In this document: piece after piece, positions 8,198-16,132 of the stretch
How the letters are laid out: every line of letters begins with the position of its first letter
Position numbering within the stretch: the first letter of the stretch is position 1
Source: Bryobacterales bacterium
GTDB lineage: Bacteria > Acidobacteriota > Terriglobia > Bryobacterales > Bryobacteraceae
Reading direction: 5' to 3'
DNA: 32,571 bases
Assembly: GCA_003162425.1 (NCBI GenBank)
Contig: PMOK01000076.1
Location: 1-32,571 of the forward strand
Notes under the pieces: model-generated
Told to the model about the DNA's origin: nothing
The model's input: the letters and a program-made list of their open reading frames with translations, nothing else
Database searches by the model: none
Translations under genes and position numbers: made by a program

Positions 8198-11100
8198 GCC
8201 GCCGCAAAAAAGCCTGGTTATTCGGCTTCGCGGGCGCGGCCGGCTTGTTGCTGGCCGCTCTTTTCGCGGCCGTGGGGCTAGTGCGGACAGATTGGTTCAA
8301 GAACAAAGTCCGCGCCAGGATTGTGTCGGTTGCTGAAACGGCGACGGGCGGGCGCGTCGAAATCGGAACGTTCGATTACAACTGGCACACCCTGACGGTA
8401 GAGGTAGCGCCATTCGTGATTCACGGCAAGGAATCGCCGCAGGCCGCCCCTTTTTTCCTCGCGGATCGAATTCGAATTGGGTTAAGAGTTATCTCGTTTC
8501 TCGATCAGCAGGTGGATCTGGTCTCCCTGGCCGTGGAGAGGCCGCAGATCAGTGTGATCGTGAATCCCGACGGTTCCACCAACTTGCCCGAACCCAAAAG
8601 TCACGGGAGGTGGGAGAAGAACTTTGCCGAACAGCTTCTCGATCTGAAAGTGCAGCACTTCGAGCTTCACGACGGATTCGCCGAATACAACTCCAAGCGG
8701 ATTCCCCTGGACGTTCAAGGCGATCGCTTGCAGGCGTCCATCACATATCAGAAAGCCCAGCAAGGCGCCGGACCCCGTTATGTGGGCACGATTTCCTCCA
8801 GGCGGGTTCGCTTCTCTTCACCGCAATTGAGGGCGCCGCTCGCCCTTGACGTGGATGCCCAGGTTGCTCTGGAACGGAATCAGTTCCAGGTATTGCACGC
8901 CAGCCTGGAAGGCGGCGGATCGAAGCTCGCCGTGGATGGCCTGGTCCGTGATCTCTCCTCGCCGCGCGCCGACTTCAATGTCACCGCGACAGCGCCCCTG
9001 AAAGCGCTGAACGCAACGTTCGCGCTGCCACTGGAATCGGTTGGCGTGGTCTCTTTTCAAGGAAAAGCCTCGGTAGTGATCAATCCCCTCCAATTGAAAC
9101 TGGAAGGCAAGCTGGCAGGACGCGAACTTGCAATTGTTCGTAATGGGGTTCAGGTGCGGGACATCAGCTTCTCGTCGCGCTTGGACATGACACCCGCCAA
9201 AATCAGCCTGCCGGATCTGCAGCTTTTCGCGCTGCATGGCAGATTTCGCGGATCGGCGCAGGTTGTGGATTTCAAGAAGTTCTCCGTGAACGGGACCGCG
9301 GCGGATTTGTCACTGGGGGAACTCGCCGGGTTGGCGAAGCGGGACAGCGGACAGTTGAGCGGCACGCTGAATGGACCGATACGGCTGGATGGCGAGTTCT
9401 CACCCGCGGGAGCCGCGGGCGTCGTGCTGGATGCCAAGCTCGATATTGTTCCCGGAACCAGCGGGGTGCCGGTGAAAGGCGCTATCGACATCAACTATGA
9501 TCAGCGCGCCGCCAAGGTTCGATTGGGAAACTCCGAGGTCAGCATCGGCTCCACCAGCGTCAGCGTGTCCGGAACACTCGGCGAAACCCTGAATATTCAC
9601 TTCATTTCGGGTAATCTGCACGATACCTTCCCGCTGTTTCCCCTGTTCGATGAAAAGCCCCCTGAGCATCTCCCGGTATCGCTTCACGGCGGTGTGGCGC
9701 GCTTCGATGGCTCGGTTACCGGACCAATAGCAGACGCTAAAATCTCGGGCAAAGCCGATGTTACTCACCTGGTTTGGGATCAGCGTGAATTCGACCACGT
9801 CGTCGCCACACTCAACGTCGACAAAACGTTAGCCAACCTGTACACGCTCGCCGTCGACCAGGGTCAGATGCATATCGTAGGGCAGGCGCGCATCGGTCTG
9901 GTGGACTGGAAGGCCGTGGACGCGAGCGCACTCTCAGCATCGCTCTCCATTCGAGGCGCGGATATCCAAAAGCTGCTTGCGGATAAGGGATCTCAGATTC
10001 CCATCAGCGGTGCGTTGTCGGCCACCGCGCACATAACCGGGACTGTTGAATCCCCGCTGGTCTCAGGGAGCGTGGACGCCCGGAACGTCATCGCCTATGA
10101 TGAGCAGCTCGATCGCGTTCGCGGCGACGTCACTATGACGGCGACCGCGCTTGAGGTCGCCAATTTCGAAGCACGCGTGGGAGCCGCGCTTATTACCGGG
10201 AGCGGCGCCTACAATCACCTGGCCAACGATTGGAACGATGGAGCGCTACGCGTCGACCTGGCGACCGATCAACTCAGTCTCGTGCGGATAAGCCATGTGC
10301 GGCAGTTCCGCGACGGGTTGGGCGGCGATCTGGATATCAAAGGCAGCGGTACGGCCAAAGTGGTGAAGGGCGTCGTCACTCTCGCGTCCTTGAACGGCCA
10401 GTTAACGCTCAAGAATGCGACCTTGGACGGCCGCCCGTACGGCAACCTGGAGCTTACCGCCAACACGCGATTGCCGATGTTAGCCCTCGCAGCCAAAGTG
10501 AATATGCGAGGCGTCCAGCTTGAAGGAACGGGCGATTGGCGCATGGATGGCGACTATCCAGGCCAGGCGCGCATCCAGATCCCGCGCATCACCTTCGCCA
10601 CGCTGCACGATTTGTGGCCGGGTGAGCATGAGCGAAAAGATTTGCCCTTCGAGGGTTTCATACAGGGCGAGGCGACCCTCGCGGGGCCGCTGAACAACCC
10701 CGCTGCGATAACAGCCAACGTTACGCTGTCAACCGTACAACTCAGCGCTGGTCCCAATGTGAAGCCAGTGGCGGGAACCCAGATTCAGGACCTGGTGCTT
10801 AAGAACGCCCAGCCGGTGATGTTTGAAGGGACCACCAAAAGCATCGACATCCGGAGCGCCAATTTCATGGCCAAGGACACTACGCTCGCCGCCTCGGGCC
10901 GCCTGGCCTTGGACTCGAAGAATCCGTGGGACCTAGCCGTCAAAGGCAATATCAATTTGTCCATTCTTCAGATTTTCAACCCGGACCTGCTGGCTTCTGG
11001 AACGTCTCTTCTGGACATGACCGTACGCGGTCCACTAACGGAGCCGCAGGTGGATGGACGCGTGGAGTTGCACAACGCCTCCTTATACATCCGCGACCTG

Positions 11101-12216
11101 CCGAATGGCGTCGATCAGGCCAACGGGCTGATCTTGTTCGATCGGAATCGCGCCACCATCCAGAACCTGACGGGCGTCACTGGCGGTGGCACCGTCGCAT
11201 TCGAAAGTGGAAGTTTCATCGGATTCCGCGGCACAGCGCTGATCTATCGACTTCAGGCTACGGCCACTCAGGTGCGCTACCGTTCCATCGAGGGAGTCAG
11301 CGTCACCATGAACGCAACGCTGAGTCTGGCGGGCACCTCGGAGAACAGTGTGCTCTCAGGTAACGTAGCGGTGGTCCGCGCCGGTTTCAATCCACGCACC
11401 GACGTCGGTTCGCTGCTGGCGTCCACCGCCACGCCGGTTTCATCCACGCCCAATGAGTATTTGCGTGGAATCCAGTTCGACGTTCGCATCACCAGCTCGC
11501 GGAACCTGGAAGTGGAGACGGCGCTCACCCGCAATATCCAGGCGGACGCCACGCTGCGCTTGCGCGGCACCCCGGAAAGGCCGGTTGTGCTCGGAAACGT
11601 AAGCGTCAGTTCGGGGGAGATCGAGTTCTTTGGGAACAAGTACAGCATCAGCCGGGGCGACATTAATTTCTATAATCCCGCCAAGATTGAGCCGATCATT
11701 GACCTGGATCTGGAAACGCGAACGCGCGGGATTGTGGTGGACATCACCTTTTCCGGCCCACTCAACAAGCTCAATTTTTCCTACCGTTCCGATCCGCCGC
11801 TCGAGACTAACGAGATCATTTCCCTGCTCGCAGTGGGCCGGACACCGACGGAATCCGGAGGATTGGCATCCACGCGAAGCATTACCGCTCCCACTGGCGT
11901 TTCCACGGGCAACAACACTCTGCTCAGCCAGGCCTTTGCACCCCCGTCGGGGCGATTGCAACGATTCTTCGGCGTGAGCCACATCAAAATCGACCCACAA
12001 CTTACCGATATCACGTCCGTTCCGCAGGCTCGCTTAAACTTGGAACAACAGGTCTCGCCCGATATTACGTTCACCTATATCACGAACCTGGCACGGACCG
12101 ACCAGCAGATTGTCCGCATAGAGTGGGCTCTTAGCAAGAGATGGTCGGTGGTTGCGTTGCGCGACGAGAATGGAGCTTTCGGAATCGATGTTCAGGTCCG
12201 GAAGCGGTTCAAGTAG
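8194..12216 (+). CDS. tamB: TamB-like translocation/assembly module protein (AsmA-like, DUF490)
   Basis: A 1340-residue protein with an N-terminal membrane anchor (residues ~8-30), an AsmA-like start (FDYNWHTLTVEVAPFVIHG), a very long middle of repeating beta-strand segments, and a C-terminal TamB/DUF490 domain: GNVSVSSGEIEFFGNKYSISRGDINFYNP, then IDLDLETRTRGIVVDITFSGPLNKL and SDPPLETNEIISLLAVGR. TamB-type proteins form a periplasm-spanning beta-groove and are linked to TamA-dependent outer-membrane protein assembly and to phospholipid transport. The length matches the family (~1250-1400). The start ATG overlaps the SurA-like stop, and the Omp85 gene is upstream, making this a plausible TamA-chaperone-TamB unit. 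Confidence 0.93.
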   Translation: MSRRKKAWLFGFAGAAGLLLAALFAAVGLVRTDWFKNKVRARIVSVAETATGGRVEIGTFDYNWHTLTVEVAPFVIHGKESPQAAPFFLADRIRIGLRVISFLDQQVDLVSLAVERPQISVIVNPDGSTNLPEPKSHGRWEKNFAEQLLDLKVQHFELHDGFAEYNSKRIPLDVQGDRLQASITYQKAQQGAGPRYVGTISSRRVRFSSPQLRAPLALDVDAQVALERNQFQVLHASLEGGGSKLAVDGLVRDLSSPRADFNVTATAPLKALNATFALPLESVGVVSFQGKASVVINPLQLKLEGKLAGRELAIVRNGVQVRDISFSSRLDMTPAKISLPDLQLFALHGRFRGSAQVVDFKKFSVNGTAADLSLGELAGLAKRDSGQLSGTLNGPIRLDGEFSPAGAAGVVLDAKLDIVPGTSGVPVKGAIDINYDQRAAKVRLGNSEVSIGSTSVSVSGTLGETLNIHFISGNLHDTFPLFPLFDEKPPEHLPVSLHGGVARFDGSVTGPIADAKISGKADVTHLVWDQREFDHVVATLNVDKTLANLYTLAVDQGQMHIVGQARIGLVDWKAVDASALSASLSIRGADIQKLLADKGSQIPISGALSATAHITGTVESPLVSGSVDARNVIAYDEQLDRVRGDVTMTATALEVANFEARVGAALITGSGAYNHLANDWNDGALRVDLATDQLSLVRISHVRQFRDGLGGDLDIKGSGTAKVVKGVVTLASLNGQLTLKNATLDGRPYGNLELTANTRLPMLALAAKVNMRGVQLEGTGDWRMDGDYPGQARIQIPRITFATLHDLWPGEHERKDLPFEGFIQGEATLAGPLNNPAAITANVTLSTVQLSAGPNVKPVAGTQIQDLVLKNAQPVMFEGTTKSIDIRSANFMAKDTTLAASGRLALDSKNPWDLAVKGNINLSILQIFNPDLLASGTSLLDMTVRGPLTEPQVDGRVELHNASLYIRDLPNGVDQANGLILFDRNRATIQNLTGVTGGGTVAFESGSFIGFRGTALIYRLQATATQVRYRSIEGVSVTMNATLSLAGTSENSVLSGNVAVVRAGFNPRTDVGSLLASTATPVSSTPNEYLRGIQFDVRITSSRNLEVETALTRNIQADATLRLRGTPERPVVLGNVSVSSGEIEFFGNKYSISRGDINFYNPAKIEPIIDLDLETRTRGIVVDITFSGPLNKLNFSYRSDPPLETNEIISLLAVGRTPTESGGLASTRSITAPTGVSTGNNTLLSQAFAPPSGRLQRFFGVSHIKIDPQLTDITSVPQARLNLEQQVSPDITFTYITNLARTDQQIVRIEWALSKRWSVVALRDENGAFGIDVQVRKRFK

Positions 12217-12228
12217 CCGAGGCCTCAA

Positions 12229-12531
12229 TTGAGACTGCGCAAACTGCAAGGTAAGCTCAAAGTCGAGCACAGCATAATCGACGGTGTGCGGGAAGTATTG
12301 GAGCGTCTGATCCTGGACAACCCCCAGATCCGTTCCGTGATACCCGGCGTGATCCGGCCGGTCCGCGACGCGAAAGGAAAGGTGAAGGTTCGAGTGACGG
12401 TGCCAGTCACCAACGGATGGAAAGCCATTGCGTTGAGCGCGGGCGCGCGCCAGGAACTGTTCATCAGCACCGCTCTTTCGAAGCTCGAGTTGGAGCAGGC
12501 CATTCGCCAGGTTTTGGAGCCGGAGGCATGA
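12229..12531 (+). CDS. DUF2103-like small protein
   Basis: A 100-residue protein starting with TTG 12 nt after tamB. The pattern HSIIDGVREVLERL, then IRSVIPGVIRPV and a C-terminal GARQELFI resembles the DUF2103 family of predicted metal-binding proteins found in archaea and bacteria; this is from memory and moderately sure. It is basic in the N-terminal half and has no membrane segment. Its stop overlaps the start of the decarboxylase gene (ATGA), so the two are translationally coupled. Function unknown. Confidence 0.65.
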   Translation: MRLRKLQGKLKVEHSIIDGVREVLERLILDNPQIRSVIPGVIRPVRDAKGKVKVRVTVPVTNGWKAIALSAGARQELFISTALSKLELEQAIRQVLEPEA

Positions 12532-13934
12532 ATCCGGAACTGGAGTTTTCCCCGGACCGTATGCGCCAGATCGGATATCGCGTCGTAGATCGGCTGGTGG
12601 ACCATCTGGCCACCTTGCCAACCCAGCGCGTGGGAACCAAGGGCGATCCGGCGGTGTTGATGAAGGCATTGAGCGAACCCGTGCCTGAACAGGGCATGGA
12701 ATTTGAAGCGGTCCTCGATCAAGTGGAGCGCGACGTTCTCGCCAATACGATGCACGTGAATCATCCTCGGTTTTTCGCCTATGTGCCGGGTCCAGGTAAC
12801 TTCATCGGCGCCATGGCCGATGCCCTTATTTCCGGCTATAACGTTTTCGCCGGAACTTGGATTAGCGGCTCGGGACCAGCCGCAGTAGAGCTCACGGTGC
12901 TGGAATGGTTGCGCGAGATGTGTGGTCTACCCGCCAGCGCAGGCGGCGTGTTCGTGAGCGGCGGGACCATGGCGAACCTGACGGCGCTCGTCGTGGCACG
13001 GCATGTAAAGATTCGTGGCCGCCTGGAAGACGCGACAGTATATTTTTCCGATCAAGCCCATTCGTCACTTGAAAAAGCCCTGCGCGTCATTGGACTGCCT
13101 GCGGAGAACCAAAGGAGGGTTCCTTCGGACTCCGGCTTTCGGCTACCGACCGGCGAACTAGCGCGACAGATCGAACTGGACCGCTCGGCCGGAAAACATC
13201 CGTTCTGTGTTATCGCGAGCGCCGGGACCACCAATACAGGCGCCATCGATCCGCTGCCGGAACTTTCCGCGCTGTGCCGCGAGCAGGGTCTCTGGCTACA
13301 TGTGGACGGTGCTTATGGAGCAGCGGCTATCATCGCCGAGCGGGGACGCGAATTGCTGGCCGGTCTGGAGTTGGCCGACTCGCTTTCGCTCGATCCTCAC
13401 AAATGGCTGTTCCAACCTTACGAGATCGGATGCGTGCTGGTGCGTGATCGAGACCATCTGCGCGAAACGTTCCGAATCCTCCCGGAATATCTCAAGGACA
13501 CTCAGCTCCACTCCGACGAGTTCAATTTCACCGACTACGGAATTCAGCTCAGCCGCAATTTCCGCGCGCTGAAACTTTGGATGTCGATTAAGGTTTTTGG
13601 ATTGGCGGCCTTTCGCGCAGCCATTGAGCGCGGTTTCGTCCTGGCCGAGTTCACCGAGGCCTGCCTGCGTGGGATGCCCGGTTGGGAGATTGTGACGCCG
13701 GCTCAGATGGGTATCGTCTGCTTCCGTTACTCGGCTCTCGACGACGCCGCTCACCTGAGCTTAGTGCAGACCCTGCTCGAAGATGGCTTCGCGTTGATTA
13801 CCTCCACCATTTTGCGTGGACAAACGGTTCTCCGGACGTGTACCATCAACCCCCGAACCACGGAAACAGATATTCGCGCGGCGCTCGAAAGACTGGACGG
13901 CTTCGCCCGCCGCGTTACCGAACCGCGACGGTGA
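12528..13934 (+). CDS. PLP-dependent group II decarboxylase (aromatic amino acid decarboxylase-like)
   Basis: A 468-residue fold-type I PLP enzyme of the aromatic-L-amino-acid/glutamate/histidine decarboxylase group (Pfam Pyridoxal_deC). K292 in DPHKWLFQPYEIG should bind PLP as the Schiff base; D260 in HVDGAYGAAA pairs with the pyridine nitrogen and H178 in SDQAHSSLEKA stacks on the ring. The N-terminal swapped-helix segment with MHVNHPRFFAYVPGPGNFIGAMAD is typical. It would remove the carboxylate from an amino acid to yield an amine, but the substrate is not readable from sequence. The ATG at 12528 is used because the family's N terminus follows directly and it overlaps the upstream stop. 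The last codons lie in dispersed repeat R1. Confidence 0.9.
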   Translation: MNPELEFSPDRMRQIGYRVVDRLVDHLATLPTQRVGTKGDPAVLMKALSEPVPEQGMEFEAVLDQVERDVLANTMHVNHPRFFAYVPGPGNFIGAMADALISGYNVFAGTWISGSGPAAVELTVLEWLREMCGLPASAGGVFVSGGTMANLTALVVARHVKIRGRLEDATVYFSDQAHSSLEKALRVIGLPAENQRRVPSDSGFRLPTGELARQIELDRSAGKHPFCVIASAGTTNTGAIDPLPELSALCREQGLWLHVDGAYGAAAIIAERGRELLAGLELADSLSLDPHKWLFQPYEIGCVLVRDRDHLRETFRILPEYLKDTQLHSDEFNFTDYGIQLSRNFRALKLWMSIKVFGLAAFRAAIERGFVLAEFTEACLRGMPGWEIVTPAQMGIVCFRYSALDDAAHLSLVQTLLEDGFALITSTILRGQTVLRTCTINPRTTETDIRAALERLDGFARRVTEPRR

Positions 13935-14019
13935 GGGAGTTCCCATGGGCCTGCTGGCCCACCAAAGGTGATGAAGACGCGCCGTAGCGCACGTACTCCT
14001 GCGTGCCGCGTTCACACTC
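13919..14019 (+). repeat. Dispersed repeat R1, copy B
   Basis: It begins with the GAACCGCGAC block that contains the final codons and stop of the decarboxylase gene, then continues through the ~88-nt segment shared with 142-230 (opposite strand). The GAACCGCGAC-GT-AGGGAG head also occurs at 27507-27527 and, more weakly, at 3217-3240. Confidence 0.82.
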
Positions 14020-14163
14020 CTGTGAATGCTTGGGATTCGGTCGTCACGGGTGTTCGCAAGAGTGCGAACACGGCACGCAGGAGTGCGGGCGCTACGAGTC
14101 GGTCCCGTAGAATCAATATTTCTGGACGGGCGTCTTCAACCGAGTCGGTGCCTTTGGACCCGC
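13935..14163. other. Repeat-filled intergenic region
   Basis: Between convergent genes. It is mostly R1 plus a large imperfect inverted repeat: 13991-14018 is complementary to about 14061-14089. Inside it, 14050-14071 is a perfect hairpin (GTGTTCGCA / TGCGAACAC, loop AGAG). It could act as a bidirectional 3' end for both flanking genes, though there is no T-tract. No gene seen. Confidence 0.6.
14050..14071. repeat. Perfect hairpin, 9-bp stem
   Basis: Arms GTGTTCGCA and TGCGAACAC with an AGAG loop, within the repeat region between two convergent genes. Confidence 0.75.
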
Positions 14164-16062
14164 TTAATAGTTCAAGCCCCAATGCAATACATGCCAATGC
14201 AGCACGAACCATGAGAAGCCAAGACACGCCAGCGCGATCCCTGCATGGTGGATCTTCGCCCACCACCACCGGTCTCGATAGTTCCAGAATCGAGAACTGT
14301 TGTATAGCGCCGCCAGTGTTCCCAGCACTCCGACAAACCCGATCAACTCCACGATGTGAAGTACCGGGTCGAGCCCGCGATTGAGTTTGCTCGGGTCGTC
14401 GGACGCGCCGCTGAGCGCCGCAAGAAACGCCAGCACAAAGGCCAGATCCACCGCGCACACCATGCGCACCAGTAACCGCCAGCGTCTCTCTGCCGGACTC
14501 AAATCCAGTTTGCGGCCATAGTGCCGGCGAACCAGAGCAGCCACTGGCCACAGCAGCAGCGTCAAGGCGAACACCGACAAAGAGCCGATCAAGATGATCA
14601 TGTTGAAAAGGCTGCTCTCGAACCAGCGCGCCTTTTGAAACACCATAAATGGAAAATCGATCGCCATCACCAACCGCCCCGAGTCATCGCGCTTGAAACC
14701 CAGCAGGCTTTGCCCGTTCACTTCGCGGAAGAGCAGCGGCGCGATCTCGCGGAAGTGCTTCGGCTGCCCGCTGAGTTCCTTGAAAGCGCTGGCGCTGATG
14801 GTTCCATCAGTATTCTGAGACACCTTCAACTCACCCAACAACGTCAGCAGGGAAAGTATCGTCGTCTGTGAGCGGCGGCTGATGATGTAGTCGCCGGAAA
14901 CCATGCGCGCGTCCTCGGAGTTCGGCACCATTGTTGCAGCGGGAGGAGTGTAGGGGAAATAGCGATCCAGGAATTGATTCCACACCGCCGAGCGCGGACT
15001 GATCTCGCCCTTCCCGGCGCTGTTGTAGGAAATGAAAAATCCCAGGCCCGCGTCCGGTATCAAGTGCAGATCGCTGTGGAAACAAATCGTGTCTCCGCCG
15101 TGGCCGATGATCCGGTGGCCATTGCGCGTCTCTTCGTAAAATCCCAGAGCCATCCCGTTCAATCGGGGATTGTTTTCGAATTGGCGCGAATGCATCAGCT
15201 GGGCCGTTTCGGGTCGAAGGATTTGAACGCTCTCGAATTGACCATCCTGCAAATGCGCGATCATGAAGCGCGTTATGTCATTGGCGGACACCGACGAACT
15301 TCCCGCCGGCCATGGCTGGACTACTTCGAAAGGCTTGGCCGGCTTCGATGCGACGTTATAACCGTTGGATAACAACGGCTTCAACGCATCCGGCAGCGGC
15401 TGGCGGAACGAGGTGTGCGCCATCCCCAGCGGCTTCAGGATGTGGCTTTCGATGTAATCGTCGTAAGGTTGGCCGGAAACGCGTTGCACGATGTAGCCGG
15501 CCACGCAGGTTGCGTAGTTCGAGTAAGCCGGCGTTACACCAGGCGGAAAGATCCGCTGCGGCAGATGTGTCTTCAGATAATCATCCAGCGGTTTCAAATC
15601 CTTGACGTCCGGCAGAAATAATTCCTTGTCGGTTTCCTCAAATCCGGACGTATGCGTCATGATATTTCGAAGCGTGATCGGCTTCGGGTAGGTATCCGGG
15701 ATTTTGAAATCCAGGTACCGATTAACATCGGAGTCGAGATCCAGCTTTCCTTGCTCCACTAACTGCATCACAGCCGTCCAGGTGAACAATTTGGAGATCG
15801 ACCCGGGGCGGAAAAGAGTTGCTTCCGGCGAGACAGGCGTCCTCTTGGCGACGTCCGAGTAACCGTATCCCTTCGCGAACAGGATCTTGCCATCCTTCAC
15901 CACGGCGATCACCGCGCCCGCGATATCTTCCCGCGCCAGTTGCAGCGGCATCACGCCGTCCAGGAAGCTTTCGATGTCGGCCGCCGTCAGTGTGGGGGTC
16001 TGCGCTCGTACCAAAAGCAGAGGCAGCATCAGGAACGCAGTCAATCGGAGTATCGAGCGCAT
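14164..16062 (-). CDS. Secreted serine hydrolase (beta-lactamase class C fold) with C-terminal membrane segments
   Basis: A 632-residue protein. Signal peptide at 1-20 (MRSILRLTAFLMLPLLLVRA), then a class C beta-lactamase/PBP-fold domain with S88-x-x-K91 (SISK, nucleophile and base), Y180-S-N182 and H321-G-G in place of the KTG box. This pattern is typical of esterase/D-peptidase-type relatives more than true beta-lactamases. After about residue 500 come four hydrophobic segments (FNMIILIGSLSVFALTLLLW; MVCAVDLAFVLAFLAAL; VELIGFVGVLGTLAALY; GIALACLGFSWFVL), so the catalytic domain would be exported and tethered to the inner membrane. Start at 16062 is preferred over an ATG at 16146 because an AAGGA ribosome site and the signal peptide fit. 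Substrate unknown: a peptide, an ester or peptidoglycan is possible. Confidence 0.85.
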   Translation of the reverse strand: MRSILRLTAFLMLPLLLVRAQTPTLTAADIESFLDGVMPLQLAREDIAGAVIAVVKDGKILFAKGYGYSDVAKRTPVSPEATLFRPGSISKLFTWTAVMQLVEQGKLDLDSDVNRYLDFKIPDTYPKPITLRNIMTHTSGFEETDKELFLPDVKDLKPLDDYLKTHLPQRIFPPGVTPAYSNYATCVAGYIVQRVSGQPYDDYIESHILKPLGMAHTSFRQPLPDALKPLLSNGYNVASKPAKPFEVVQPWPAGSSSVSANDITRFMIAHLQDGQFESVQILRPETAQLMHSRQFENNPRLNGMALGFYEETRNGHRIIGHGGDTICFHSDLHLIPDAGLGFFISYNSAGKGEISPRSAVWNQFLDRYFPYTPPAATMVPNSEDARMVSGDYIISRRSQTTILSLLTLLGELKVSQNTDGTISASAFKELSGQPKHFREIAPLLFREVNGQSLLGFKRDDSGRLVMAIDFPFMVFQKARWFESSLFNMIILIGSLSVFALTLLLWPVAALVRRHYGRKLDLSPAERRWRLLVRMVCAVDLAFVLAFLAALSGASDDPSKLNRGLDPVLHIVELIGFVGVLGTLAALYNSSRFWNYRDRWWWAKIHHAGIALACLGFSWFVLHWHVLHWGLNY

Positions 16063-16076
16063 CAGTTTGTCCTTTC

Positions 16077-16104
16077 GTGGCGCACGCACCCTTGCGTGCG
16101 CCAC
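16077..16104. repeat. Perfect 12-bp hairpin with GTGGCG/CGCCAC ends (R2 family)
   Basis: Arms GTGGCGCACGCA and TGCGTGCGCCAC around CCCT. It lies between the amidohydrolase stop and the serine hydrolase start on the minus strand. The same GTGGCG/CGCCAC ends occur in the hairpin at 31621-31647. It might stop or attenuate transcription, but no T-tract follows. Confidence 0.75.
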
Positions 16105-16132
16105 AAGCGGGCTGCGTGGAATCGGCTGCTTA

